Origin: Shouchella shacheensis
GTDB lineage: Bacteria; Bacillota; Bacilli; Bacillales; Bacillaceae_D
Length of the DNA: 64,000 bases
Assembly: GCF_001484965.1 (NCBI RefSeq)
Contig: NZ_LLYY01000007.1
Coordinates: 1-64,000 of the forward strand
Direction of reading: 5' to 3'
Notes under the pieces: model-generated
Told to the model about the DNA's origin: nothing
The model's database searches: none
The model's input: the letters and a program-made list of their open reading frames with translations, nothing else
Made by a program: the position numbers and the translations under genes
Part shown: in pieces, positions 1 to 9,972 of the stretch
How the letters are laid out: each line of letters opens with the position of its first letter
How positions within the stretch are numbered: position 1 is the stretch's first letter

Positions 1-484
1 TGTTTGAAAATTCTCTAGCTGAAAAAATGATGGTTTTTCAGTGGCCTCGGATGTTGACGATGAAGCATCTTTCCTCGTTAATTTTAAAAATGGATCAGTA
101 GGGAGTATCGAAGCCACACGTAATGCATGGGGCAGAAATAATTACATTACAATTGAGCTTCACGGCACAAAAGGATCAATCCTTTTTAATTATGAGAGAC
201 TTAATGAACTCCAAGTATGCTTCTCAGATGATCCGGATGACCGCCGCGGGTTTAAAACGATTTATACAGGCCCGGCTCATGACTACGGAGAGATTACATG
301 GAATATTCCAGGTATGAATATCGGGTATGGTGAATTAAAAACCATTGAAAGTTATGACTTTTTGAAAGCTGTTACAGAAGGTGTCCAGCCATCGACAACA
401 TTTGAGGAAGCTTACAAAGTTGATCGCGTATGTGAAGCGGTTATGAGGTCTTCAGAATCACGATCTTGGGAAAAAGTGAAATAA
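1..484 (+). pseudogene. Gfo/Idh/MocA oxidoreductase, C-terminal part, frameshifted
   Basis: This is the C-terminal third of a NAD(P)-dependent sugar/polyol dehydrogenase, cut by the window edge. It aligns along its length with the intact enzyme at 1756-2922 (shared stretches such as IEATRNAWGR, LQVCFSDDP, DDRRGF). The frame is closed by TGA at 20-22, but another frame continues upstream across an A6 run at 22-27, so one base seems gained or lost there. The GTG at 41 is therefore not a natural start. It precedes the binding-protein gene and was probably the first gene of this operon. Sequencing error and true decay are both possible. Confidence 0.75.
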
Positions 485-546
485 ATATTATCTGACAAAG
501 GCAGATCAGATTAAATTTTTCTAGTAAATTAAGGGGTGTGTGGCAC

Positions 547-1734
547 ATGGAAATGTACAAAAGGTTAGCAGTGGTGGGGATGCTTTCAATAACGACAATT
601 TTTGTAGTTGCATGTAATGGTAATTCAGTGGGTACTGGTGATGATATTGGTGATGTCGAAGTGGAAGTTGATGAGGATGATGTCGAATTAGCGTCGGAGC
701 CAATACGCATCAACCCGAATATAGATAAAGATTCTGAAATTTATAGTGAAGGTCCTCAAGGTGAGGTTGCAACTTCAGCACATGATATTGAATTAACGCC
801 TGACCAAGTGGAAGAAATCAGTGAAGGAAACTATACAGCAGCAATTTCCATGCACTATGCAGGAAATGACTGGTCCCGTGCACAACTTGATGGTCTGCAG
901 CAAACTTTTGCACAAATGGGTGTTGAAGTTATCGCTATTACAGATGCACAATTCAGTGTAGAAAAACAGGCAAGTGATATTGAAACATTAATGGCTAGGG
1001 ATCCTGATATTCTCGTCAGTATACCAGTTGATCCTGTTTCAACAGCAGGAGCTTATCGTGCGGCAGCCGATGCAGGTATACACCTCGTTTTCATGGACAA
1101 TGTTCCAGACGGATTTGAGCCAGGTGAAGATTACGTAAGTGTAGTGTCAGCAGACAATTATGGAAACGGTACTGTTGCAGCGCATACGCTGGCTGATGAA
1201 CTTGAGGAAGAGGGCCAAATAGGGGTTATTTATCACGATGCAGACTTCTTTGTCACTGCTCAGCGTGTTGAAGCTTTTGAACAGACCATCGAAGAAGAAT
1301 ACCCCAATATTGAGATTGTTGAACGTGACGGTATTGCAGAGCCGGAAGACGGAGAAAGTGTGGCAGCTGCTATGCTGACTCGTAATTCTGATTTAGACGG
1401 GCTATTTGTTGTATGGGATGTTCCAGCTGAGGGCGCCCTTTCTGCAGTTAGAACGGCAGGAATGGATGACCTGGTCATGACGACAATTGATCTAGGCTCT
1501 GGTGTAGCGCTTGATATGGCTCGTGACCAGCAAATTAAAGGGGTCGGTGCTCAGCTTCCATTTGATCAAGGTGTTGCGGAAGCTATCATAGCAGGGCACG
1601 CGCTTCTTGAAGAAGAGGTACCTAGTTATATTGCAGTTCCTGCTACAACTGTTACTAGAGAAAATTTACTTGATTCCTGGGAGTTAGTATATAACGAGGA
1701 ACCTCCAGCAGAAATCATTGAAGCATTCGAATAA
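547..1734 (+). CDS. Sugar ABC transporter substrate-binding lipoprotein (RbsB/Peripla_BP_4 type)
   Basis: Extracytoplasmic sugar-binding lipoprotein of the ABC importer encoded by the next genes. A hydrophobic signal ends in the lipobox VVAC, with the lipidated Cys near residue 23, followed by an acidic linker (GDDIGDVEVEVDEDD) and a two-lobed periplasmic-binding fold from about residue 90. The start is ATG 547, about 10 bases after AAGGGG; GTG 538 would overlap the ribosome site. The mature domain is clearly homologous to the C-terminal half of the regulator at 6608-8650. Gfo/Idh/MocA genes on both sides suggest a cyclitol or sugar ligand, which the sequence does not identify. Confidence 0.9.
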   Translation: MEMYKRLAVVGMLSITTIFVVACNGNSVGTGDDIGDVEVEVDEDDVELASEPIRINPNIDKDSEIYSEGPQGEVATSAHDIELTPDQVEEISEGNYTAAISMHYAGNDWSRAQLDGLQQTFAQMGVEVIAITDAQFSVEKQASDIETLMARDPDILVSIPVDPVSTAGAYRAAADAGIHLVFMDNVPDGFEPGEDYVSVVSADNYGNGTVAAHTLADELEEEGQIGVIYHDADFFVTAQRVEAFEQTIEEEYPNIEIVERDGIAEPEDGESVAAAMLTRNSDLDGLFVVWDVPAEGALSAVRTAGMDDLVMTTIDLGSGVALDMARDQQIKGVGAQLPFDQGVAEAIIAGHALLEEEVPSYIAVPATTVTRENLLDSWELVYNEEPPAEIIEAFE

Positions 1735-1755
1735 GTAACTAAGGAGTTTTTCTAA

Positions 1756-2922
1756 ATGAAAACGATGAAGGTAGGGATGATCGGTGGTGGTTTTATGGCT
1801 AAAGCACATTCTTTGGCCATGACTGCTGTTCCGATGTTTTATGAGGATGATGTAAGGCTAGAGAAACATATTATTGCAGATATTGATGAACCTTCAGCTG
1901 ATGCGGCGGCAAAAAAACTTGGATTCAGTCATTCAACATCGGACTGGAAAACTATTATCAATAATCCGGAAGTTGATATTGTAGATATTGTGACACCGAA
2001 TCATTTACATGAAGAAATGGCGATTGCAGCAGCTGAAGCAGGTAAGCATATTATGTGCGAAAAGCCACTCGGCCGAAATGCTGAAGAGACGGCCCGTATT
2101 TTAGCGGCAGTTGATAAGGCAGGAGTCAAGCATATGGTCACTTTTAACTATCGTAGAACACCAGCTGTGGCACTGGCTAAAAAATATATTGATGAAGGTG
2201 CTGTCGGAAAAATTTTAAACTTTCGTGGGACATACTTGCAGGACTGGTCAGCAGATCCGGGCTCTCCTTTATCATGGCGTTTTGACAAGGACTTTGCCGG
2301 CTCGGGAACACTTGGAGATATTGGGACGCATGTTCTTGATATAGCACACTATCTTGTAGCGGATATTGTTGAAGTAAATGCCATGACGCGAACATGGATA
2401 GATGAAAGACCAGTGCAAGCTTCACAAAAAGATTCACTTGGTAATGTAAAAATGCCGAATGGAAAAAAGGGACAGGTTACAGTAGATGACGAACTAGTGA
2501 CGATGCTTAAATTTAACAACGGTGCAATTGGATCGCTTGAAGCTACCCGCAATGCATGGGGAAGACATAACTTTCTAACCTTTGAAATTCATGGTGAAAA
2601 AGGATCGCTTTTCTTTAATTATGAGCGCCGCGATGAGCTCCAAGTGTGTTTTTCAGAAGATCCTGAAGATCGTCGAGGCTACAAAAAAGTCTATACTGGT
2701 GGGGTTCATCCTTATGGTGAAGGTTTATGGCCAATTCCAGGTTTAGGCATTGGATACAGCGAAGTGAAAATCATTGAAATGCATGAATTCTTGTCAGCGA
2801 TCATGAATGATCGTGTTTGTGAACCGAGTTTTAAAGAAGGGCATAGAATCGCACAGGTTACAGATGCAATTTTGAATTCAGCAGAAGAACAACGGTGGAC
2901 GAAAACAAATGCCCATGCCTAA
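1756..2922 (+). CDS. Gfo/Idh/MocA family NAD(P)-dependent oxidoreductase
   Basis: Cytoplasmic dehydrogenase of the glucose-fructose oxidoreductase/inositol dehydrogenase superfamily, 388 residues, a normal length. It has an N-terminal Rossmann motif (GMIGGGFMAKAHS), the family CEKP motif near residue 97, and a C-terminal beta-sheet domain. It starts 21 bases after the binding protein, behind AAGGAG. The paralogous partial gene at 1-484 suggests two sequential oxidations of the imported sugar or polyol. The exact substrate cannot be read from the sequence. Confidence 0.9.
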   Translation: MKTMKVGMIGGGFMAKAHSLAMTAVPMFYEDDVRLEKHIIADIDEPSADAAAKKLGFSHSTSDWKTIINNPEVDIVDIVTPNHLHEEMAIAAAEAGKHIMCEKPLGRNAEETARILAAVDKAGVKHMVTFNYRRTPAVALAKKYIDEGAVGKILNFRGTYLQDWSADPGSPLSWRFDKDFAGSGTLGDIGTHVLDIAHYLVADIVEVNAMTRTWIDERPVQASQKDSLGNVKMPNGKKGQVTVDDELVTMLKFNNGAIGSLEATRNAWGRHNFLTFEIHGEKGSLFFNYERRDELQVCFSEDPEDRRGYKKVYTGGVHPYGEGLWPIPGLGIGYSEVKIIEMHEFLSAIMNDRVCEPSFKEGHRIAQVTDAILNSAEEQRWTKTNAHA

Positions 2923-2961
2923 TTGAGATATGGAGGCTGCAGCGGCTGGTTTACTGCTTAG

Positions 2962-2975
2962 TCCTCAATTGAGGA
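2962..2975. promoter_or_regulatory. 14-bp perfect palindrome before the ABC ATPase gene
   Basis: TCCTCAATTGAGGA lies in the 71-base gap between the dehydrogenase and the ATPase gene, just before its ribosome site. The size would fit a dimeric repressor operator, for example for the LacI-type regulator at 6608, or an RNA hairpin adjusting downstream expression. No second copy was noticed near the start of the operon, which weakens the operator reading. Confidence 0.35.
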
Positions 2976-2993
2976 TGTAAAGGAGATGTGCAA

Positions 2994-4493
2994 ATGGGTA
3001 AAGCTATTCTTCAAATGTCGAAGATCAGCAAGTCATTTAATAGTGTAAACGTACTAAATGAAGTTGATTTTGAAGTTGAAGAGGGAGAAGTTCATGCTCT
3101 TATGGGAGGCAATGGCGCTGGTAAATCAACCTTGATGAAGATTCTCACCGGTGTTTACAGTAAGGATTCAGGAGAGATTAGGATTAGTGGTGAAATCAGA
3201 GAATTAATGAATCAAAATGAGGCTGTTGCTGCAGGTGTATCAATGATATTCCAGGAGTTCAGTCTAATCCCAAAATTGACTGTAGCCCAGAATATTTATT
3301 TGAATCGTGAGCCAAAAACGAAATATGGCATGATTGATGATCGCAAAATGGTAGAGGATGCAAAAAACCTGCTGGAAGAACTGGAACTATCATTTTCGCC
3401 AAAGGAACTAGTGGAAAATATCAGTATAGGTTATTGGCAAATGACAGAAATTGCTAAGTCGCTTTCGATGAATACAAAAATATTGGTTATGGATGAACCA
3501 ACGTCAACATTGACCAAAACGGAAACTGAAATACTTTTTGCACTTATTAGACGCCTTAAGGAAAACGGTATCACGATTATATATATATCACACAGAATGG
3601 ATGAAATATTCCGTATCTGCGACCGGATTACTGTTTTAAGAAACGGCAAAAAAGCTGCTACATCAATCGCTTCAGAGACCACAATGGATGAACTAGTTAC
3701 TTATATTATCGGTGGCAATATGAAGTCCTCATTTGAATGGATACAGCGGGATCAGAATGAAAACCTCAAACCATTGCTCGAAGTAAAAAACATCAAGTCG
3801 GGTGATAAAGTTCAGCATGTCAGTTTTACTCTTTATGAAGGAGAAATCCTTGGGCTAGCAGGTCTAATGGGAAGTGGCCGTTCAGAAACGGCTCGGGTGA
3901 TCTTTGGAATTGATGAACTTGATAGCGGTGAGATTTGGATAAAAGGTGAGAGGAAGTCGATAAAGTCACCGAAAGATGCCATAAATTATGGCGTTGGGCT
4001 TGTACCTGAAGATCGTCGTTCCCAAGGACTTGTTCTTGAGCACAATGTGAAAGAAAACTTAATTTTACCGAGTCTCGAAAAATTATCTAATTTAAAAGTA
4101 ATAAAAAATAAAATAGCCAATGAAAAAGTTGAAAGCTTTGTCGAAAAATTAAATGTAAAAACAGATGGAATTTACAAGACAGTCTCACTTTTATCAGGGG
4201 GAAACCAACAGAAGATTGTCCTCGCTAAATGGTTATTAAATGATACAGAAATTCTTATTTTAGATGAGCCGACGAGCGGAGTTGACATCGGAGCGAAAAC
4301 AGAAATTATAAAAATAATTAGGGAAATTGCTAATTCAGGCAAAGCAGTTCTCGTAATTTCATCAGAAATGAAAGAACTTCTAGCAATGAGCGACAGATTA
4401 CTGGTTATGAAAGATGGTAAAGTTACTAGATCGATTAAGAGGACTGACATTAATAGCGAGGAGGACGTTGAACGTGCAATCCAAAGTGAATAG
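2994..4493 (+). CDS. Sugar ABC transporter ATP-binding protein (RbsA/MglA type)
   Basis: Double ATPase that powers the sugar importer, about 499 residues. Domain 1 has Walker A GGNGAGKST and Walker B ILVMDEPTST with a degenerate signature (ISIGYWQM). Domain 2 has the usual degenerate Walker A (GLMGSGRSE), an intact signature LLSGGNQQK and Walker B LILDEPTSG. This asymmetry is normal for the CUT2 sugar-transporter class. The start is ATG 2994, 8 bases after AGGAG; GTG 2988 is too close to that site. Its end overlaps the permease start by 20 bases, indicating translational coupling. Confidence 0.93.
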   Translation: MGKAILQMSKISKSFNSVNVLNEVDFEVEEGEVHALMGGNGAGKSTLMKILTGVYSKDSGEIRISGEIRELMNQNEAVAAGVSMIFQEFSLIPKLTVAQNIYLNREPKTKYGMIDDRKMVEDAKNLLEELELSFSPKELVENISIGYWQMTEIAKSLSMNTKILVMDEPTSTLTKTETEILFALIRRLKENGITIIYISHRMDEIFRICDRITVLRNGKKAATSIASETTMDELVTYIIGGNMKSSFEWIQRDQNENLKPLLEVKNIKSGDKVQHVSFTLYEGEILGLAGLMGSGRSETARVIFGIDELDSGEIWIKGERKSIKSPKDAINYGVGLVPEDRRSQGLVLEHNVKENLILPSLEKLSNLKVIKNKIANEKVESFVEKLNVKTDGIYKTVSLLSGGNQQKIVLAKWLLNDTEILILDEPTSGVDIGAKTEIIKIIREIANSGKAVLVISSEMKELLAMSDRLLVMKDGKVTRSIKRTDINSEEDVERAIQSE

Positions 4494-5433
4494 TTTGCTG
4501 CAAAACTTTGATTGGAGACAATATATCGTCTATATAGCCTTTATACTAGTGTTTATATATTTCGCTATTACATTATCAAATGAGGGCTTTTTAACTACGT
4601 CTAATTTGATGAATATCGCCAGACAAACAGCTATGATTTCGATCATGGCAGTAGCCATGACATTCGTTATATCTTCAGGACAAATTGACCTCTCTGTGGG
4701 CTCCGTAGCTGCCTTATCTGCTATAACGACTGCATTAACAATGCAAGCTGGTTTAGGTATGATTTCAGGTGTTATCGTCGGGTTGGCGACAGGGTTGGCG
4801 ATCGGTTTTGTAAATGGCTACCTTGTAGCAAAAATTGCAATCCCTAGTTTCCTTGTTACATTGGCCATGATGATGATTGCCAGAGGATTGGCAATGTGGA
4901 TATCGGGTACTGCCCCCATTCCAATTTCAAGTGAAAGCTTCATTTATTTATTTGGATCAGGGGATGTTTTTGGTATTCCGATCCTGCTCATATGGACGAT
5001 AGTCATAGCGATAATAGGTCACTTTATTTTGCGTAAAACAACATTTGGTCGTCAAACTCTTGCTACAGGGGGCAATGAGACAGCGGCTTCCTTTTCAGGA
5101 ATTAAGACGATGAGGGTTAAAATGGGTGTTTTTATGGCTTCGGGAATGATGGCTGGGCTTGCTGGTATGCTTTACTCCGGCCGATTGCAGGCTGGGCGAT
5201 TTACTTTCGGTGAAGGGGATGAATTATCAGTTATTGCCGCCGTTATCCTTGGAGGAACAAGTTTATTTGGGGGTGTCGGTACGGTTGTTGGAGCAATTAT
5301 TGGTTCGGTCATGATTGGAACTATAAACAATGCTTTAATATTGCAAGGACTTGATGTTAGTCAGCAACAAGTAATTCAAGGGATAATTATTATTCTTGCT
5401 GTGGCTTTTGCAAGTAAGAAGAGAAAAGCATAA
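4474..5433 (+). CDS. Sugar ABC transporter permease (RbsC type)
   Basis: Integral membrane permease of the same importer, about 319 residues with many hydrophobic spans and the conserved permease stretch SGQIDLSVGS. GTG 4474 is chosen because AGGAGG lies 9 bases upstream inside the ATPase gene. A longer frame from 4414 would need an unsupported overlap. The operon appears to stop here. An IS200-type relic starts about 65 bases downstream and separates it from the probable regulator gene. Confidence 0.92.
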   Translation: MQSKVNSLLQNFDWRQYIVYIAFILVFIYFAITLSNEGFLTTSNLMNIARQTAMISIMAVAMTFVISSGQIDLSVGSVAALSAITTALTMQAGLGMISGVIVGLATGLAIGFVNGYLVAKIAIPSFLVTLAMMMIARGLAMWISGTAPIPISSESFIYLFGSGDVFGIPILLIWTIVIAIIGHFILRKTTFGRQTLATGGNETAASFSGIKTMRVKMGVFMASGMMAGLAGMLYSGRLQAGRFTFGEGDELSVIAAVILGGTSLFGGVGTVVGAIIGSVMIGTINNALILQGLDVSQQQVIQGIIIILAVAFASKKRKA

Positions 5434-5501
5434 CTCCAGATTAAGCTCCACTCTATGCGTGGGAGAACGGAAGAGGAAGTGCCGATAAACATGATAAAAA
5501 A

Positions 5502-5560
5502 GCCCTCCTCCGCTATAATGACAAAGGTTTCGCAAGCCATTGTCAAAAGCGGAGGAGGGC
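5502..5560. repeat. Left-end hairpin of an IS200-type element
   Basis: A 13-bp inverted repeat (GCCCTCCTCCGCT and its complement) encloses a smaller pair TGACAA/TTGTCA and ends 7 bases before the transposase ATG. Such a hairpin is known at the 5' end of IS200-family elements, where it blocks incoming transcription and covers the tnpA ribosome site. It may also terminate the upstream sugar operon. Confidence 0.6.
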
Positions 5561-5567
5561 ATCCAAA

Positions 5568-5924
5568 ATGGACAAATCAACTTTATCACACACAAAATGG
5601 AATTGCATGTACCATATTGTGTTTATTCCGAAATACGGACGAAAAGTCTTGTATGGGAAATTAAAGAAAGACATACGGGAAATCATCAAAAAGCTATGTG
5701 AGTACAAGGGAGTCGAAATAATAGAGGGAAGTGTATCTATCGATCATATTCATTTATGTGTGAAAATACCGCCAAAAATCAGTGTATCGACCTTTATGGG
5801 TTATTTAAAGGGAAAAGTGCTCTAACGGTTTTTGATCGACATCCAGAATTTAAACAGAAAGGCAACAGACATTTCTGGGCGAAGGGATACTATATAGACA
5901 CTGCAGGAAGAAATGAAGAAACGA
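5568..5924 (+). pseudogene. tnpA: IS200/IS605-family TnpA transposase, frameshifted and truncated
   Basis: Relic of a small HUH/Y1 transposase. The first frame (to 5825) reads HIVFIPKYGRKV, KKLCEYKGVEII and the HUH motif DHIHLCV. After a frameshift near 5810 the second frame continues with KGKSALTVFDRHPEF, NRHFWAKGYY and DTAGRN. Family resemblance ends near 5924, before the region expected to carry the catalytic tyrosine, so the protein should be inactive. Unrelated decayed sequence follows. Confidence 0.85.
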
Positions 5925-5929
5925 ACACG

Positions 5930-6290
5930 CCTCGGCAAAATAGCGATGCTTTCGCCCACAACGTTGACGATTTTTCATACACCCGCTGGTCGGTGTCGGG
6001 AGTGCTCTTTGATAGCTTCCAGCTGGATGCCCGCTGTTTTATGCTTCCGCGGTCCAATTGTCGCTTGATGGCACTCGGAGCGTGGCCTAAGGCCTGTCCG
6101 AATACGAGCATTGATCAGCCTTGTCTGCGATAGACTGGGCTTGATCGCGTTCGAATTTGGACGGTGTTTGTTCTTACGGTTCTCTGTGCTAGAATCAGGA
6201 TAAGCCATCGATAAGATTTTCGTATATCATAGGTTGTGGTGACTTTCATGATACACGTTACACGTTCTTACCATGCCTTTCCCCTAGTTT
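5930..6290 (-). pseudogene. Decayed coding remnant, possibly a second transposase
   Basis: Minus-strand frames overlap and switch repeatedly, with peptides such as MAYPDSSTENRKNKHRPNS and MLVFGQALGHAPSAIKRQL. The composition is more GC-rich than the neighbours and looks like former coding sequence. It abuts the truncated IS200 gene. I do not recognise the family; a transposase is a guess from context. Confidence 0.3.
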
Positions 6291-6607
6291 TTAGGTGTTG
6301 CAGTTGATTCTACAATGAAGCCTTGTCGATTGTTATAACCGACTAACCTATGGGTTTTTTGTTGTTTTAGGACGGAAAAATCTATTTCAAATGCTGATTT
6401 TATGCAGAGTTACCTTTGTTTTTCCGCCTAATAAAAATACAAAGCACACAATAAATAAAAAGAATTGAGTAGGTTTTATATATGCGCTGGTAAAATAACT
6501 CTGCAAATTTGTTTTTATTATTTAAGAGGAGTTCTGCACACAGTATGGGGAAAACGCAAGGTCTTGTTATCAACTGGTTTTTAGTGAACTGAAAAGGTGG
6601 GTTTTAA

Positions 6608-8650
6608 GTGGCTACAATTCAAGATGTGGCATTAAGGGCAGGGGTCTCGGTGGCAACTGTATCTCATGTTGTAAATAAGACAAGATATGTCAGCCCCGAC
6701 ACAGTCAAGCGGGTTGAAGAAGCAATTGACTCGTTAGATGAACTGCCCAATTTTATTGTGAAAAAAAGAGGTGTAAATCAACAGTCTGCAAAGCGTTATT
6801 TGCTCATCTTTGCTTCAAGCATGTTTCACCCTTTTCAAAAAAGATTAATTGAACATTTGAATGAAGAGCTTCAGAAAGAGGAGAATATTCATCTAGTTGT
6901 CGTTCAATCCGATGATATGATAGAGCTAATTGCAAATTATGTTGTCCCTGAATCCCGACGTTTTATTGGAAAAGTGGTTCTAGTTGACAAGACTTTAAAG
7001 AATTCTTATAGGGAGCACTCCTCGTTAAAAGGGATCCCTACTGTGATTGTTAGTGAAAATCCCTTTCAATTAAAAGAGTCTTATGCTGGCAATGTTGATT
7101 TTATCCTCTCTAATATTTATCAAGGTGCGTATGATGCAATCAAACATTTAATTAACTATGGGCATGAAAAAATTTCTCTACTTCAGACGGAATGCGACAG
7201 AGGTGCTGAGCGTAAAAAAATATATCAAGGTTATAAAGAAGCTTTTCTAGATAATAAAGTCCCGTTTAATAAAAAAAACGTTCTAGGTATAGAATCAAAT
7301 AGACATTTGAGCGAAGATGAGTTGGCTGCTTTGATGAGGGGTGAGGACGCACCAACCGCACTACTCATTACAAATGAGCATTCATTAATGACGGTATTAA
7401 AATACTTAAAGAGCAGAAATTTAAGATGCCCCGATGATTTATCGATTATTTGTATCAATGATTTACAATGGTTCGAATTTTTCCAACCAGAAATTACAAC
7501 GGTGCAACAGAATTGCCAACTGATTGCTGAGAAGATCGTCGATAAGTTTATTAATAAAACTGAACAGACCAATGTATTAAGTTCAAGAGGCCAGACTACA
7601 ATCATTGACACAAAATTGAAGCTCCGGTCTTCTACAGGAGGTATTGCAAAGGGTCCATTTGGCGAGAAAGCAGCTAGTGTTAACACAATCCAGCTTACTG
7701 CTAACGAGAAAAAAAGTATTAAGGAAAATAAGCATACTGCTGTCATCTCTTTTCATTACTCGGGGGCTGCGTGGATGCATCTACACGAACGTGGGATACG
7801 TGATCTCTTCAATGAACTTGGTATTTCTATTTTAGCAGTTACTGACGCCCATTTTGACGCAGAAATGCAAAATAAACAGTTGAAAGGGCTTCTCTCATTG
7901 GATCCTGACATTGTCATAGCAATCCCTGTAGATGATAGTAAGACCTCCAATATATTTAAAGAAATTGCTAAAAGCCGGTCACAGTTAATTTTAATTACAA
8001 ATGTGCCTAAAGGGATGAACCAAAACGATTATGTAAGCTGTGTCTCTGTCAATGAATGGTCTCACGGAAGATTAGCCGGAAGTGGACTTGGAAGTAGCAT
8101 GCGGGAACTCGCCAAGTTCAAAATTGGGATGATTCGCTTTGACTCAGATTTCTATGCGACCAACCAACGTGATACGGCAGCAAAACAGATGATAATGAAG
8201 GAATACGATGACTTAGAAATTGTGAAGGAAATCTTTTTCAAGGATGAAAAAGAGGTATTTGATAAAACCGTTCGATTGATAAAAGACCATCCTGAAATTG
8301 AAGGACTTTATGTCTCATGGGAGGGACCAGCTATAAAAGCTGTCAATGCTTTATCCTCAATTGGTAGGAATGATATTATTATTGGAACTGCTGACTTAGA
8401 TTATGATCTGGCCTTGAATATGGCGGAAAGACGCCATGTTAAGAAAGTAAGTGCCCAACTCCCATATGAACAAGGACAGGCACTCGCGCTCGTGGCTGCC
8501 AATGCTATGCTTAATAAATCAGTGCCCAAATTTATTGGTGTTGAACCTGTTCATGTTTCACGCGATAATCTAATGAAAACTTGGAAGAAAGTATTTAAGG
8601 AAAATGCACCAGAAGATATTGTTAATGCAATCAAAGAAGCTTCACATTAG
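6608..8650 (+). CDS. LacI-family regulator fused to a sugar-binding-protein domain
   Basis: 680-residue cytoplasmic protein, twice the normal LacI length. Residues 1-50 are a classic LacI helix-turn-helix (ATIQDVALRAGVSVATVSHV). About 65-340 form the usual effector-binding core. About 375-680 are a second binding domain homologous to the mature lipoprotein at 547-1734: paired motifs include ISFHYSG/ISMHYAG, AVTDAHFD/AITDAQFS, DPDIVIAIPVD/DPDILVSIPVD and AQLPYEQG/AQLPFDQG. No signal peptide or membrane segment is seen. GTG 6608 follows AAGGTGG. It probably senses the importer's own ligand and controls that operon. The domain content is seen; the regulatory target is inferred. Confidence 0.85.
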   Translation: MATIQDVALRAGVSVATVSHVVNKTRYVSPDTVKRVEEAIDSLDELPNFIVKKRGVNQQSAKRYLLIFASSMFHPFQKRLIEHLNEELQKEENIHLVVVQSDDMIELIANYVVPESRRFIGKVVLVDKTLKNSYREHSSLKGIPTVIVSENPFQLKESYAGNVDFILSNIYQGAYDAIKHLINYGHEKISLLQTECDRGAERKKIYQGYKEAFLDNKVPFNKKNVLGIESNRHLSEDELAALMRGEDAPTALLITNEHSLMTVLKYLKSRNLRCPDDLSIICINDLQWFEFFQPEITTVQQNCQLIAEKIVDKFINKTEQTNVLSSRGQTTIIDTKLKLRSSTGGIAKGPFGEKAASVNTIQLTANEKKSIKENKHTAVISFHYSGAAWMHLHERGIRDLFNELGISILAVTDAHFDAEMQNKQLKGLLSLDPDIVIAIPVDDSKTSNIFKEIAKSRSQLILITNVPKGMNQNDYVSCVSVNEWSHGRLAGSGLGSSMRELAKFKIGMIRFDSDFYATNQRDTAAKQMIMKEYDDLEIVKEIFFKDEKEVFDKTVRLIKDHPEIEGLYVSWEGPAIKAVNALSSIGRNDIIIGTADLDYDLALNMAERRHVKKVSAQLPYEQGQALALVAANAMLNKSVPKFIGVEPVHVSRDNLMKTWKKVFKENAPEDIVNAIKEASH

Positions 8651-8850
8651 CAGAGTCTGGAGTCACTTAATTTATGACAGATCAGCTAAGGGATAATAAA
8701 ATAAATAACAAGTGAATTTTCCACCAAGGCGGGAGCTTTTTTGCTGTACGTTCTCTGGACTTAGCCCAACTCTTGGCAGTTTTTGATGAAAATGATCAAA
8801 AACTGCTTTTAAAGAGGTATGGCAACTCTATACCATTCTGACAAAAATAG

Positions 8851-9147
8851 AGGCCGATTTATCACCAAACAGCTAAACGGACAAATGGTCACCTGTTCAC
8901 CGCTGTATTAGCCTATCATCTGCTTATAAGCAAGGAGTATCAACTAAAGGAAAGTGGGGACAACCGTGACTGGATCACCATCAAGAACCAACTTTCCACC
9001 CATCAGCGATCAACGGTAATCATGAACGATCAGATTCACTTTATCAAAGTCTCTGGAACCGGAAATCCAGCGCAATGGGATTTACAACGATTGGGAGTTA
9101 AAGACCCGTTGAAGAGGAACCACGAAATTGTCGGAAAAAGTTTGTAG
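8851..9147 (+). pseudogene. IS1634-type (IS4 superfamily) transposase C-terminal remnant
   Basis: A 98-residue open stretch without a start reads RPIYHQTAKRTNGHLFTAVL, then AYHLLISKEYQL, RDWITIKNQLSTHQ and LQRLGVKDPLK. This matches the C-terminal end of IS1634-like DDE transposases (typically a RPIYH motif and an AYHLL helix). Upstream bases 8700-8850 hold stops in all frames and probably more of the same decayed element. Not functional. Confidence 0.6.
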
Positions 9148-9309
9148 TGACCAAAATAAAAAAGGAAATCCCAATGCAACGGAACTTCCAGGCTTTTAAA
9201 ACGAAAGTAGGGTTAGTAGCAAAGGCGATAAATGTTCGATGGCAAGAAGAACAAGACCAATTAACGCACAATGAAGAAATGCCACCGAATGGTATCTATT
9301 TCACGGATT

Positions 9310-9663
9310 TTAATAAACCACCCGCTCCAACCCCAAATTCGTGCAACTGCAACGGTCCGCAAGCAGTTGCAGATAATCGAGACTCGACATTTCTTTAAGC
9401 GTTGTACATAACATCTCCAAATGCTCCGAGTTGAAAGCAGCATCATCCTGCAATGTCATAATAATGAGGGTACTGTAAGGATGTATTTCATAGCGTGCCT
9501 CCCCTAAGTAACGTTTGACATCGGCCATGATGAGCAGCGCTTCTTCTTTTTCAACATACCAGACGACACGGGAATGTTTGTCGATCCAACCTTCATGCTC
9601 CACGACCGCTTGCTCATTAGGTTGAGAAAGGTCTTGTATAACCTGAATTTCTTGAAACGACAT
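9310..9663 (-). CDS. 117-residue protein of unknown function, paralog A
   Basis: Unknown family. Nearly identical over most of its length to the protein at 10871-11221 (shared VIQDLSQPNEQAV, MADVKRYLGEARYEIHPYS, CSCTNLGLERV), with a decayed third copy near 23.9 kb. Predicted soluble, with two Cys near the C-terminus (CSC) and no signal peptide. ATG 9663 is chosen because AGGAGGT lies just upstream; the longer frame to 9714 lacks such a site. It is divergent from the XRE gene at 10063, like its paralog and the XRE gene at 11343. Confidence 0.7.
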   Translation of the reverse strand: MSFQEIQVIQDLSQPNEQAVVEHEGWIDKHSRVVWYVEKEEALLIMADVKRYLGEARYEIHPYSTLIIMTLQDDAAFNSEHLEMLCTTLKEMSSLDYLQLLADRCSCTNLGLERVVY

Positions 9664-9972
9664 TTTGAGACCTCCTAATTCCTTTTCGAGAAGAATTTTT
9701 GATAAAGATACCATAAGACGAACTTGGGGCCGCGGGTACAGGAATAGAATCGTCCTTATTTCTTATCGTTTTCTCACCTTGATCCACATCTTCCTAATCA
9801 ACACCGACCGCAACAACCCAGCCGAGCTAGACATAGGCGAAATTTCCGGCTGTAACTCAATGCCAAGAAACGCAAAAAGCTCACTACACCAAGCTACACC
9901 TTTGAAGAACATCTGGCACAGAGTCTTATAGCTCTTAAAACAGTCCTTAAGGCTACCAAAATATTTTCTTAT

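Noticed and set aside
9147-9398. 83-codon ORF on the plus strand
   Set aside because: It overlaps the end of the well-supported 117-residue minus-strand gene and begins inside transposase debris.
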